Part shown: piece by piece, positions 31,474 to 39,904 of the stretch | How positions within the stretch are numbered: the stretch's first letter is position 1 | Layout of the letters: each line of letters starts with the position of its first letter | Origin: Streptomyces formicae | GTDB taxonomy: Bacteria > Actinomycetota > Actinomycetes > Streptomycetales > Streptomycetaceae | Assembly (NCBI RefSeq): GCF_022647665.1 | Contig: NZ_CP071872.1 | Location: forward strand, 868,001-932,000 | Length of the DNA stretch: 64,000 bases | Reading direction: 5' to 3' | The notes under the pieces: generated by a model | Told to the model about the DNA's origin: nothing | The model's database searches: none | Seen by the model: the letters and a program-made list of their open reading frames with translations, nothing else | Translations under genes and position numbers: made by a program

Positions 31474-31615
31474 CGCCTACCGGGTTAGCTGTCGGGTTCG
31501 GACGGAACGGAAGGCTGTCCTACGGGCCGAGTTGAGTTTGGCCCGATTCACCCCAGTTGTGCATGGTGGGTCCCCGGTTCCGAACTTCTTTGCGAGAAGG
31601 CCGGATTCGGCGTGG
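31474..31615 (-). promoter_or_regulatory. ydaO/c-di-AMP riboswitch
   Basis: On the minus strand the conserved blocks of the ydaO-yuaA class follow in order: CCGGGGACCCA (near 31577-31567), GGGGTGAATCGGGCC (31554-31540), CCGTAGG (31525-31519), and CCGAACCCG, CAGCTAACCCGGTAGGCG (31501-31474), ending about 15 nt before the hydrolase start. This class binds c-di-AMP and usually turns wall-hydrolase genes off. The 5' boundary is approximate. Confidence 0.88.
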
Positions 31616-31882
31616 GCTGCCCGATCGACGTTGGTCGCCAAGGGGGTTCGAGCCGCCTGGGCGAGCACGCTAGCCAAAGTGTGGGGCCTGTGTGAAGGAC
31701 GATGCACGATATGTCCGATACATTTTCGTGACCTTAGCGTGTTGTGGTCGTTGCGCCACGCAGCGTGCCCGGCCGGATGGGGCCGATGCGGGCCGGACAG
31801 TGGGCCGGCCGTGGCGGGACGGGACCCGTTGTCGCCAAGGCGGCGGCGGAGTGTCAGTGGGGCGGCCTAGACTCGTAAAGCG

Positions 31883-34378
31883 ATGAGCAGCCTCTTTGAC
31901 GACAGCTTCCTGGCGGACCTCCGGCGCACCTCGGGACCGGAGGAGCCCCCGCCGCCCGAGCACGACGAGCTCCACGAGCCGGACGAGCACGGGCCCCGCG
32001 AGGAGGTCCCGCACGACCTCTTCGAGGGGAAGTTCGACGCGCCCCCGGCCAGGGACGCCTACTACCGGGACGGTGCGCACCGCCCCGCCGTGGACCCGGC
32101 CGCCCTGCTCGACGGCCTGAACGAGCAGCAGCGCGCCGCCGTCGTCCACACCGGCTCGCCGCTGCTCATCGTGGCCGGCGCCGGCTCCGGCAAGACCCGG
32201 GTGCTGACCCACCGGATCGCCCATCTGCTGGGGACCCGCCACGTCCACCCCGGCCAGATACTGGCGATCACGTTCACGAACAAGGCCGCGGGCGAGATGA
32301 AGGAGCGCGTCGAGCACCTCGTCGGCCCGCGCGCCAACGCCATGTGGGTGTCCACCTTCCACAGCGCCTGCGTCCGCATCCTGCGCAGGGAGAGCAAGAG
32401 GCTCGGCTTCACGTCGTCCTTCTCGATCTACGACGCCGCCGACTCGAAGCGGCTCATGGCCCTCGTCTGCCGCGATCTCGACCTCGACCCGAAGCGCTAC
32501 CCCCCGAAGTCGTTCAGCGCCAAGATCTCCAACCTGAAGAACGAGCTGATCGACGAGGAGACCTTCGCCGACCAGGCCGCTGGGGGTACCTCCCAGGCCG
32601 AAGGCTCTGGGGGAGGCTTCGAGAAGACGCTGGCCGAGGCGTACCGGATGTACCAGGCGCGGCTGCGCGAGGCCAACGCGCTGGACTTCGACGACATCAT
32701 CATGACCACGGTCCATCTGCTCCAGGCGTTCCCGGACGTCGCCGAGCACTACCGGCGCCGGTTCCGCCACGTCCTGGTCGACGAGTACCAGGACACCAAC
32801 CACGCGCAGTACACGCTGGTGCGCGAGCTGGTCGGCCCCGGGTACGAGGACCTCGGCCCGGCCGAGCTGTGCGTCGTGGGCGACGCCGACCAGTCGATCT
32901 ACGCCTTCCGCGGCGCCACGATCCGCAACATCCTCCAGTTCGAGGAGGACTACCCGGAGGCGACGACGATCCTGCTGGAGCAGAACTACCGCTCGACGCA
33001 GACGATCCTGTCGGCCGCCAACGCCGTGATCGAGCGCAACGAGAGCCGCCGCCCCAAGAACCTGTGGACGAACGCGGGCGCGGGCGCCCAGATCACCGGC
33101 TATGTCGCGGACACCGAGCACGACGAGGCCCAGTTCGTCGCCGACGAGATCGACCGGCTGACGGACGCGGGCGAGGCCAAGGCCGGCGACGTCGCGGTTT
33201 TCTACCGGACGAACGCCCAGTCCCGCGTCTTCGAAGAGATCTTCATCCGTGTCGGCCTGCCCTACAAGGTCGTCGGCGGCGTGCGCTTCTACGAGCGCAA
33301 GGAGGTCCGGGACGTCCTCGCCTACCTGCGTGTCCTCGCCAACCCCGAGGACAACGTCCCGCTGCGCCGCATCCTCAACGTGCCCAAGCGCGGCATCGGC
33401 GAGCGCGCCGAGGCGATGATCGACGCGCTGGCGCTGCGCGAGAAGATCACCTTCCCGCAGGCGCTGCGCCGCGTGGACGAGGCGTACGGCATGGCGGCCC
33501 GGTCGGCCAACGCCGTGAAGCGGTTCAACACGCTGATGGAGGAGCTCGGCACGATCGTCGAGTCCGGCGCGGGACCCGCGACGGTCCTGGAGGCCGTGCT
33601 CGAACGGACCGGGTACCTCGCCGAGTTGCAGGCGTCGACCGATCCGCAGGACGAGACCCGTATCGAGAACCTCCAGGAGCTGGCCGCGGTCGCGCTCGAA
33701 TACGAGCAGGAGCGCGGAGCCGAGGAGGGCTCGGGCACGCTCGCCGAGTTCCTGGAGCAGGTCGCGCTCGTCGCCGATTCCGACCAGATCCCCGACGAGG
33801 ACGGGGAAGGTGCCGGCGTCATCACGCTGATGACGCTGCACACGGCCAAGGGCCTGGAGTTCCCGGTCGTCTTCCTCACGGGCATGGAGGACGGTGTCTT
33901 CCCGCACATGCGGGCGCTGGGCCAGACCAAGGAGCTGGAGGAGGAGCGCCGGCTGGCGTACGTGGGCATCACACGCGCCCGCGAGCGGCTCTATCTGACC
34001 CGGTCGTCGATGCGGAGCGCCTGGGGCCAGCCCGCGTACAACCCGCCGTCGCGGTTCCTGGAGGAGATCCCGGACGCGCACGTGCAGTGGAAGCGCACGG
34101 GGCCGATGGCGAAGCCCGCGGGACCGACGTCCGCCGTCACGTCCTCGCTCTCCTCGTCCCGCTCGCGCTCCGGCCCCTCGGGCTTCGCCACGCGGCGGAC
34201 GACGGACAAGCCGGTGATCGCACTGGCGGTGGGGGACCGGGTCACGCACGACCAGTTCGGCCTCGGGACCGTGATGGCGGTGACCGGTTCGGGTGGGGAC
34301 ACGCAGGCGACGATCGACTTCGGCGACGCGAAACCGAAGCGGCTGCTGCTGCGGTACGCACCGGTCGAGAAGCTGTAG
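31883..34378 (+). CDS. pcrA: ATP-dependent DNA helicase PcrA (UvrD family)
   Basis: 831 residues. Superfamily 1A helicase that unwinds DNA in repair and clears replication blocks. Motif I AGAGSGKT (about 97-104), the DEYQDTN motif II, QNYRS and the C-terminal HTAKGLE and GITRARERLYL motifs are intact. A 90-residue acidic N-terminal tail precedes the helicase core; the C-terminal Tudor-like part ends with GDRVTHDQFGLGTVM. Residues about 233-244 (GGTSQAEGSGGG) come from a short hairpin element inserted in frame. A TAGACT box lies 9 nt before ATG 31883 without a ribosome-binding site. Confidence 0.95.
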   Translation: MSSLFDDSFLADLRRTSGPEEPPPPEHDELHEPDEHGPREEVPHDLFEGKFDAPPARDAYYRDGAHRPAVDPAALLDGLNEQQRAAVVHTGSPLLIVAGAGSGKTRVLTHRIAHLLGTRHVHPGQILAITFTNKAAGEMKERVEHLVGPRANAMWVSTFHSACVRILRRESKRLGFTSSFSIYDAADSKRLMALVCRDLDLDPKRYPPKSFSAKISNLKNELIDEETFADQAAGGTSQAEGSGGGFEKTLAEAYRMYQARLREANALDFDDIIMTTVHLLQAFPDVAEHYRRRFRHVLVDEYQDTNHAQYTLVRELVGPGYEDLGPAELCVVGDADQSIYAFRGATIRNILQFEEDYPEATTILLEQNYRSTQTILSAANAVIERNESRRPKNLWTNAGAGAQITGYVADTEHDEAQFVADEIDRLTDAGEAKAGDVAVFYRTNAQSRVFEEIFIRVGLPYKVVGGVRFYERKEVRDVLAYLRVLANPEDNVPLRRILNVPKRGIGERAEAMIDALALREKITFPQALRRVDEAYGMAARSANAVKRFNTLMEELGTIVESGAGPATVLEAVLERTGYLAELQASTDPQDETRIENLQELAAVALEYEQERGAEEGSGTLAEFLEQVALVADSDQIPDEDGEGAGVITLMTLHTAKGLEFPVVFLTGMEDGVFPHMRALGQTKELEEERRLAYVGITRARERLYLTRSSMRSAWGQPAYNPPSRFLEEIPDAHVQWKRTGPMAKPAGPTSAVTSSLSSSRSRSGPSGFATRRTTDKPVIALAVGDRVTHDQFGLGTVMAVTGSGGDTQATIDFGDAKPKRLLLRYAPVEKL
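32580..32615 (+). repeat. 36 bp hairpin element inserted in frame in pcrA
   Basis: CTGGGGGTACCTCCCAGG then CCGAAGGCTCTGGGGGAG: an imperfect palindrome whose arms pair around GCC-GAA-GGC. Near-identical copies occur inside two other genes at 44057-44090 and 45687-45721. Its 36 bp add exactly 12 codons. Confidence 0.8.
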
Positions 34379-34393
34379 CGGGCGACGTCGAGA

Positions 34394-34416
34394 GGCCGCC
34401 GCGTCGCGCGGCGGCC
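34394..34416. terminator. hairpin between convergent pcrA and M23 genes
   Basis: A perfect 10 bp stem (34394-34403 with 34407-34416) with a TCG loop lies in the 55 bp gap between the two stop codons. Confidence 0.75.
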
Positions 34417-34433
34417 GCCGACTCACACGGTGA

Positions 34434-36020
34434 TTACGACGGGTTCAGGCCGTGGCTGCGCAGCCACGACAGCGGGTCGATCGCGGAGCCGCCGCCCGGC
34501 CGGACCTCGAAGTGCAGATGCGGGCCGGTGGAGTTGCCCGAATTGCCGGAGTACGCGATGACCTCGCCGGCCTTGACCGAGCCCGAACGGATCTTGGTAC
34601 TGCTGAGATGGCAGTACCAGGTCTCGGTGCCGTCGGCGGCGGTGACGATCGCCATGTTCCCGTACGCGCTGTTCCACTGCGTGCGTACGGTGCCGTCGCT
34701 CGCGGCCATCACGGGAGTGCCGTACGAGACGGGGAAGTCGATGCCGGTGTGCATGGACATCCAGTTGACGCCCGCCTGGCCGTAGTACGCGCTGAGCCCG
34801 TGCTGGCTGACCGGCAGCGCGAACTTGGGGCGCAGTGCCTCGCGGCGAGCGGCCTCCTCCTCGCGCTTCTTGCGCTCCGCCTCTTGGCGCGCCTTGAGGT
34901 CGATGCGCTCCTGGGTGCGGCTGGCACGGTCACCGAAGTCGCGGGCGTCCTCGCTGAGCGCGGCGAGCTGGGTGTCGAGCTTGCTGTTCGCGGCGACGGG
35001 CTTGACCGACGCCGGATCGGCGGCCGTGACCGCGGTCTTGTCGTCCTTCTTGTCGTCGCCGCCGGTCAGTCCGGTGACGGATGCGGCCGCGACGCCGGCG
35101 ACGCCCATGACGCATACGGAGGGCACGGCCACGGTGAGCATGGCCGAACGCTTGGCGGGGGTACGGCGACGGCCGCGGCTTCCGCCCGAGCGGCGGACAG
35201 GGCGGGCGGCGGCGACGCTGACGGCCGGGGCCGTGACGGCTTCCGCGGCGGCGACGAGTTCGGTCTCGTCCTGGCCGTACTCGTCATCGTGGTCGCCGCC
35301 GTACTCGTGGTCGCGGCCGTACTCGTACTCGTACGTGCCGTCGTCCGCGGCGGAGTCGGATCCCGCCTCGGGAGCGGGGACCTGATGGTCCGCGTCGACT
35401 TCGAGTCCGGCTTCGGGCTCGGGCTGGACGTCCGCCGCGTCACCCGGGACGGGGTCCGGGATGTGGTCCGGGTGGGATGTGAACTCGCTCGCGGGGGAGA
35501 ACTGTTCCGGAACGGTGGCGTGCCCGGAGAAGTAACCGCTGTAGTCGGCGTACGGGGCGTAGTCGACGTGCTCCGCGTGCCCGGCGTAATCAGCCTGGTA
35601 GGTCTGGTGGGCGTCGGCGAGCTGTTCGGTGGCGGTCCCCGCGGCCGAGTTCCAGGCGGTGGCGTCGTAGGTACCGGTCTCGTACGACGTCGTGCCGTAT
35701 CCGGCGGCCGCGGGCCACTGGCCCGTCGCGTCGTACCCGAAAGTGGCCGCCGCGGTCTCGAACTGCCCTGTCTGGTTCCAGGCGTTGGCGTCCCACTGCC
35801 CGGTGGTGTCGTACTGCTGGTGCTGCTGCTGGTTCCCCTGCGTCTGCGTCGCGTAGGGGTCGTACCCCGTCGTCGCCGACTGCCACTGCGTCGCGTCGTA
35901 CTGCCCGCTGTACCCGGCGTCGTAGTCGTAACTGCCCGGAAGAGCACCGAAGAGCGGGTCGGTGTCGAAGCTGCCGGCGGCGTAGGCGTCGTACCCGGCG
36001 TCGGTGTGCTGGTCGTTCAC
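34434..36020 (-). CDS. membrane-anchored M23 (LytM) metallopeptidase
   Basis: 528 residues from GTG 36020. The first 300 residues form a cytoplasmic, Tyr/Gln/Asp/Gly-rich low-complexity region (SYDYDAG, YDPYATQ, EYEYGRDHEYGGDHD), then comes one membrane helix near residue 310, a coiled coil with RKKREEEAARRE, and a LytM domain with zinc ligands His424 and Asp428 (HTGIDF) and His503 of HLH, plus catalytic His471 or 501. It should cut peptidoglycan bridges outside the membrane. A long disordered cytoplasmic tail on a wall hydrolase is unusual and could bind a division or signalling partner. A longer open frame upstream to 36233 is not protein-like. Confidence 0.88.
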   Translation of the reverse strand: MNDQHTDAGYDAYAAGSFDTDPLFGALPGSYDYDAGYSGQYDATQWQSATTGYDPYATQTQGNQQQHQQYDTTGQWDANAWNQTGQFETAAATFGYDATGQWPAAAGYGTTSYETGTYDATAWNSAAGTATEQLADAHQTYQADYAGHAEHVDYAPYADYSGYFSGHATVPEQFSPASEFTSHPDHIPDPVPGDAADVQPEPEAGLEVDADHQVPAPEAGSDSAADDGTYEYEYGRDHEYGGDHDDEYGQDETELVAAAEAVTAPAVSVAAARPVRRSGGSRGRRRTPAKRSAMLTVAVPSVCVMGVAGVAAASVTGLTGGDDKKDDKTAVTAADPASVKPVAANSKLDTQLAALSEDARDFGDRASRTQERIDLKARQEAERKKREEEAARREALRPKFALPVSQHGLSAYYGQAGVNWMSMHTGIDFPVSYGTPVMAASDGTVRTQWNSAYGNMAIVTAADGTETWYCHLSSTKIRSGSVKAGEVIAYSGNSGNSTGPHLHFEVRPGGGSAIDPLSWLRSHGLNPS

Positions 36021-36096
36021 CAACTTCTCTCTCGCCTCGGCAGCAGGACCAGGATCCGGGGCCTTCCGTGGGGGCCCGAGGAACGCAGTGGGCGCG

Positions 36097-36126
36097 ACTG
36101 TACCCGGCGGTATGCGACGCCGACAA
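36097..36126 (-). promoter_or_regulatory. candidate promoter of the M23 peptidase gene
   Basis: On the minus strand TTGTCG (36126-36121), an 18 nt spacer and TACAGT (36102-36097), about 77 nt before the GTG start. Confidence 0.55.
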
Positions 36127-36242
36127 TCTTCCGCAGGTTTTGAGCGGGCGGGAAACGGGCATTCGGCCGCCTTTCGGCGGACTGAAGGAAGAGCTTTGGT
36201 CTTACGTTCGAAGAGCGTTCGACCCTCGTTCACGCGCCGCGC

Positions 36243-37082
36243 TCAGGCGACGGACACCGCTCCGGACGAGTCGGCGCCCGATTCGGACGGTTCGAGTACT
36301 TGGCGGATGCTTGCCGCGACGGCGGGATGCACGGGCAGCGCGAGATGTCCGATTCCGCTCACCCGGACGTTCTGTGTGAGCAGATCCGGATGGTCGATGC
36401 AAGCCGTTTCCAGCGGGACCATCAACTGGTCGAGATCGCTCCAGAAGCCGACGAACCGGGTCCGGCACCCCGGCGCCGGCAGCCGCAGCTCCTCCAGCAC
36501 ATCGGAACCGGGGCGCATCTGGCGCACGATGGGGTGAGCGCTCGCGAGCGGGGCGACGGTCGTGCCCGAGTGGGGGGTGCCGAGCGTGACGAGCGTACGG
36601 ACGCGCCGGTCGCCGCCGAGGCGCTGGACGTAGTAGCGGGCGATCAGGCCGCCGAGGCTGTGCCCGACGACGTCGACCTCGGTGTGGCCGGTGCGGGCGC
36701 AGATCTCGTCGATGTGGCGACCGAGCAGTCCGGCGGCTGTCCGTATGTCACACGTCAGCGGTGAGTAGTTGAGCGACTCGATGTGGTGCCGGCCGCTGCG
36801 CGCGAGGGTGCGGCGGAGCAGCACAAAGACCGAGCGGTTGTCGATGAAGCCGTGCAGCAGGACGACGGGGGGATGCGCCTGCCGCGAGGCCGGCGGCAGT
36901 GTCGGCGTCCCGGGTGTGGGGGTGCCGTCGTCAGACGGTGCCGGACGGCCGGAGCGCTCCGGCCAGATGCCCGACGGGTAGAGGAGCAGATGGCCCGCGA
37001 GGATCGCCAGCTCCAGAGCGGTGGCCTGGAGCAGTGCGATCGACAGGCGTAGCCGCAAGAGCGGCACCGGCAGGAACCCCAT
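36243..37082 (-). CDS. lipase-like alpha/beta hydrolase
   Basis: 279 residues. After one N-terminal hydrophobic helix comes an alpha/beta hydrolase with oxyanion motif LLHGFIDN, nucleophile elbow GHSLGG, and a GIGHLALPVHP segment with the likely catalytic histidine. The family includes triacylglycerol lipases and esterases; the membrane segment suggests an exported or membrane-held enzyme. ATG 37082 follows GGGAGG by 8 nt. It is divergent from icmB. Confidence 0.85.
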   Translation of the reverse strand: MGFLPVPLLRLRLSIALLQATALELAILAGHLLLYPSGIWPERSGRPAPSDDGTPTPGTPTLPPASRQAHPPVVLLHGFIDNRSVFVLLRRTLARSGRHHIESLNYSPLTCDIRTAAGLLGRHIDEICARTGHTEVDVVGHSLGGLIARYYVQRLGGDRRVRTLVTLGTPHSGTTVAPLASAHPIVRQMRPGSDVLEELRLPAPGCRTRFVGFWSDLDQLMVPLETACIDHPDLLTQNVRVSGIGHLALPVHPAVAASIRQVLEPSESGADSSGAVSVA

Positions 37083-37439
37083 GGCCGACCTCCCGAACGG
37101 CACACGGATCGACGGCTCCGTCCCCCGTATGCCCTCATGGGGCTGCCGATGGGCCGTACCGCCGTGCCGCGCGGCTGGCGGCACGGCGGCCGAGTAGCGG
37201 CTCCCCTTGCGCTTGTCCCGTCCCTGCGGCGGCCGTGTTGCACACGGCTGGGTGCGACTGACCGCCGCCCGAGGCGGGTACGACGCGTAGCGAACATGTC
37301 CCACGTGTGATTTCCCCCTCGCTGTCCACCGTGAAACGGCGGGTTGCGGGATGCTGTAGATAACGTTCGTTCACCTCCCCGGCCCTAGCCGGCACGGGGT
37401 CCGTGCCGAAGACGGCGCAGTCGGTATGTGGAGGCAGTG
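37083..37439. other. divergent promoter region, 357 bp
   Basis: No gene seen. It must hold promoters for the lipase-like gene and icmB. A hairpin GCCGGCACGG-GGT-CCGTGCCG lies near 37389-37411, shortly before icmB. Confidence 0.45.
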
Positions 37440-37853
37440 ATGGGTGTGACCGGTCCGATCCGCGTGGTGGTGGCCAAGCCGGGTCTCGACGGCCACGATC
37501 GCGGCGCGAAGGTGATCGCGCGGGCGCTGCGTGACGCCGGTATGGAGGTCATCTACACCGGCCTCCACCAGACCCCCGAGCAGATCGTGGACACCGCGAT
37601 CCAGGAGGACGCCGACGCGATCGGCCTCTCCATCCTCTCGGGCGCCCACAACACGCTCTTCGCCAAGGTCATCGAGCTCCTGAAGGAGCGCGACGCGGCG
37701 GACATCAAGGTCTTCGGCGGCGGCATCATCCCGGAGGCGGACATCCCGCCGCTGAAGGAGAAGGGCGTTGCCGAGATCTTCACCCCGGGCGCGACGACGG
37801 CGTCCATCGTCGACTGGGTCAAGACCAACGTCCGCCACCCGGCCGACGCGTAG
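37440..37853 (+). CDS. icmB: cobalamin-binding subunit of an acyl-CoA mutase
   Basis: 137 residues, a stand-alone B12-binding domain. The axial-ligand motif DxHxxG appears as DGHDRG with His19, followed by the later SGAHNTL and [10 protein letters not shown] motifs that cradle the cofactor's nucleotide tail. It pairs with a separate large subunit to interconvert isobutyryl-CoA and n-butyryl-CoA (isobutyryl-CoA mutase) or a related methylmalonyl-CoA-type pair. The large subunit is not in this window. ATG 37440 follows GGAGG. The choice between mutase types is inferred from size and lineage. Confidence 0.85.
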   Translation: MGVTGPIRVVVAKPGLDGHDRGAKVIARALRDAGMEVIYTGLHQTPEQIVDTAIQEDADAIGLSILSGAHNTLFAKVIELLKERDAADIKVFGGGIIPEADIPPLKEKGVAEIFTPGATTASIVDWVKTNVRHPADA

Positions 37854-38231
37854 CCCTCCGGCGCGCCTGCCCGGTCCCACCCCGGAGCCGCCCGCCGGGG
37901 TCAGCCACGGCCGGTGACCTGGCCCGGGGGTCGTGGAGGGGTCGTGTTCGGGACACTCAAGCGTGCTTTGTGGCGCGCAACACGTGCGGCAAGGGCACGA
38001 TTCCGGGTGGGCGCGTGACGTGCGGGGGTCCGGGGGTGTCCCCCGGAAAAACACAGCATGCCGTCCCGAATGCGAGCCCCGCAGCGGCACCCGGACGGCA
38101 ACCGTCCGCCGCCGGGTGACCCCCAACACCCCAGCCCGTCCGGCGCTTGAGGACAAAAACACCGGGCAACAACACCGCCACCGGACGCGCTCACCCCGCC
38201 CGTCCGGCGCTTGACGACAAAGAACCCCGGC
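37854..38231. repeat. 378 bp intergenic region with Streptomyces-type repeats
   Basis: No gene. It holds GGGGGTCCGGGGGTGTCCCCCGG split over a palindrome (about 38022-38047) and two copies of CCCGTCCGGCGCTTGAGGAC or its variant (38132-38157 and 38197-38222) followed by an A-run. These short elements recur between genes in Streptomyces; here they mark the convergent side of icmB and DUF5691. Confidence 0.75.
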
Positions 38232-39878
38232 TCACCCCGCGCCACCGGGTGAGCCCAACACACCCGGTGCGCCGGAGGTCAGTTCCCTCCGCATCGTCGC
38301 GCGGAGCCGAAGCGTGGAGACCAGGCGCTGGAACGCCTCGGACCAGTAGCCACCCGCCCCCGGCGACGCCCCTTCCGTCTCGTCCGGTATCGCCGTGAGG
38401 AGCTCGAGGCGGGCCGCCTCGGCAGGGTCGAGGCAGCGCTCGGCGAGGCCCATCACCCCGCTGAAGCTCCACGGGTAGCTCCCCCCGTCCCGCGCGATGT
38501 CCAGCGCGTCGACCACCGCGCGGCCCAGCGCCCCGGCCCACGGCACGGCGCACACGCCGAGCAGCTGGAACGCTTCCGAGAGCCCGTGCGCCGATATGAA
38601 CGCGGCGACCCACTCCGCCCGTTCGTCCTCCGGAAGCGTCGCCAGCAGCTTCGCCCGCTCCGCGAGGGACGACGTCGCGGGCCCGGTCGACGGCGGTGCG
38701 GCGGGTGCGCCGAGGAGGGCGCGGGACCACTCGGGGTCCCGCTGCCGCACCGCGGCCCGGCACCACGCGGCCTGGAGCTCGTCGCCCCAGTCGTCGGCGA
38801 CGGGCAGGGAGACGATCTCCTCGGCCGTGCGTCCCCCGAGCCGCTGCGGCCAGGTGGACAGGGGCGCGGCCTCCACCAACTGGCCCAGCCACCAGGACCG
38901 TTCGCCCCGCCCCGACGGCGGCGCCGGCACCACCCCGTCCCGCTGCATCGCCGCATCGCATTCGTGCGGCGCCTCCACGGCGATCCGCGCCGTGCCGTCC
39001 GTCCGGTCCAGCCCCACGCAGGTGCTGGCCCGCGCCGCCATCCGGGCCGCGAGCGCGGAGTGCGGCAGGGCGGAGAGCAGCTCGGCCGCGGTGGCGCGCA
39101 CATTGCGGCTGCGGTCGGACAGCGCCTGCTCCAGGAACGGCTCGTCCGCGTCGGTCAGCCCCGTCCGCAGCGAGTCCAGGAACATCAGCCGGTCCTCCGC
39201 CCGCTCGGTCGGCCAGGTCGCGGACAGCAGCGCCAGGGCCGCGGCCGGGTCGTGGGCCCGTACGGCGCCGAGCAGGGCGACCCGCTCGGCGAAGAGGCCC
39301 TCCTCCCACCGCCGCCGGACCGCGTCCGCGTCGTCCGGCGTCGGCAGCGTCGATCCTCCCGGCGCACCGCGCAGGGCGAACTTCCAGTCCGCGTTGAGCC
39401 GGGCGAGCCACAGTCCGCGGGGGCCGGCGAAGCGCAGGGCCAGGGGCCGCAGATCGGTGCGGGCCCGTGCGGCGTCGAGCAGGGCGGGCAGGGCGGAGGC
39501 CGGGGCGCGGTAACCGTGCTCGTTGGCGGTGGCCAGCCATTGCGGCAGCAGCTCGGTGAGGTCGGGGGCCGTGCCGCGACGGCCGCCCGAGCCCGTGGGC
39601 GCGGCCCGGTCGGCCAGCAGCTGGGCGAGCCGGCGCCGGGCGGGCTCGGGCAGTGCGCGGCGGTCGTCGTGCGGCGCGGGCTCGGGGAGCGGCCCGGCCG
39701 GTGCGGCCCGTAGCCCGGCCCGTCGGCGCACGGTGTGCAGCGCGGCCGCGTCCAGCAGTGCGACCGGCGCGTCCTGGCCGGGCGACAGCACGTCGGCCGG
39801 CGGCGTGCGCCGGTCGGTGCCGAGAAGAGCGGAGGTGACGAGCTCTTCCCAGGCATGCGTGCGGATGGTGCTGGTCAT
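38232..39878 (-). CDS. DUF5691 family protein
   Basis: 548 residues, Ala/Leu/Arg-rich and helical throughout, with HEAT-like stretches (RNVRATAAELLSALPHSALA). No enzyme motif seen. ATG 39878 follows GGAGGA. It starts 26 bp after the SWIM protein's stop, so the two form an operon; the SWIM-DUF5691 pair is divergent from a MoxR-DUF5682-VWA operon. I assign the family from overall resemblance and context. Likely a scaffold in a multi-protein system; function unknown. Confidence 0.8.
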   Translation of the reverse strand: MTSTIRTHAWEELVTSALLGTDRRTPPADVLSPGQDAPVALLDAAALHTVRRRAGLRAAPAGPLPEPAPHDDRRALPEPARRRLAQLLADRAAPTGSGGRRGTAPDLTELLPQWLATANEHGYRAPASALPALLDAARARTDLRPLALRFAGPRGLWLARLNADWKFALRGAPGGSTLPTPDDADAVRRRWEEGLFAERVALLGAVRAHDPAAALALLSATWPTERAEDRLMFLDSLRTGLTDADEPFLEQALSDRSRNVRATAAELLSALPHSALAARMAARASTCVGLDRTDGTARIAVEAPHECDAAMQRDGVVPAPPSGRGERSWWLGQLVEAAPLSTWPQRLGGRTAEEIVSLPVADDWGDELQAAWCRAAVRQRDPEWSRALLGAPAAPPSTGPATSSLAERAKLLATLPEDERAEWVAAFISAHGLSEAFQLLGVCAVPWAGALGRAVVDALDIARDGGSYPWSFSGVMGLAERCLDPAEAARLELLTAIPDETEGASPGAGGYWSEAFQRLVSTLRLRATMRRELTSGAPGVLGSPGGAG

Positions 39879-39904
39879 CGGGTCCTCCGTATACATACGG
39901 GCGG

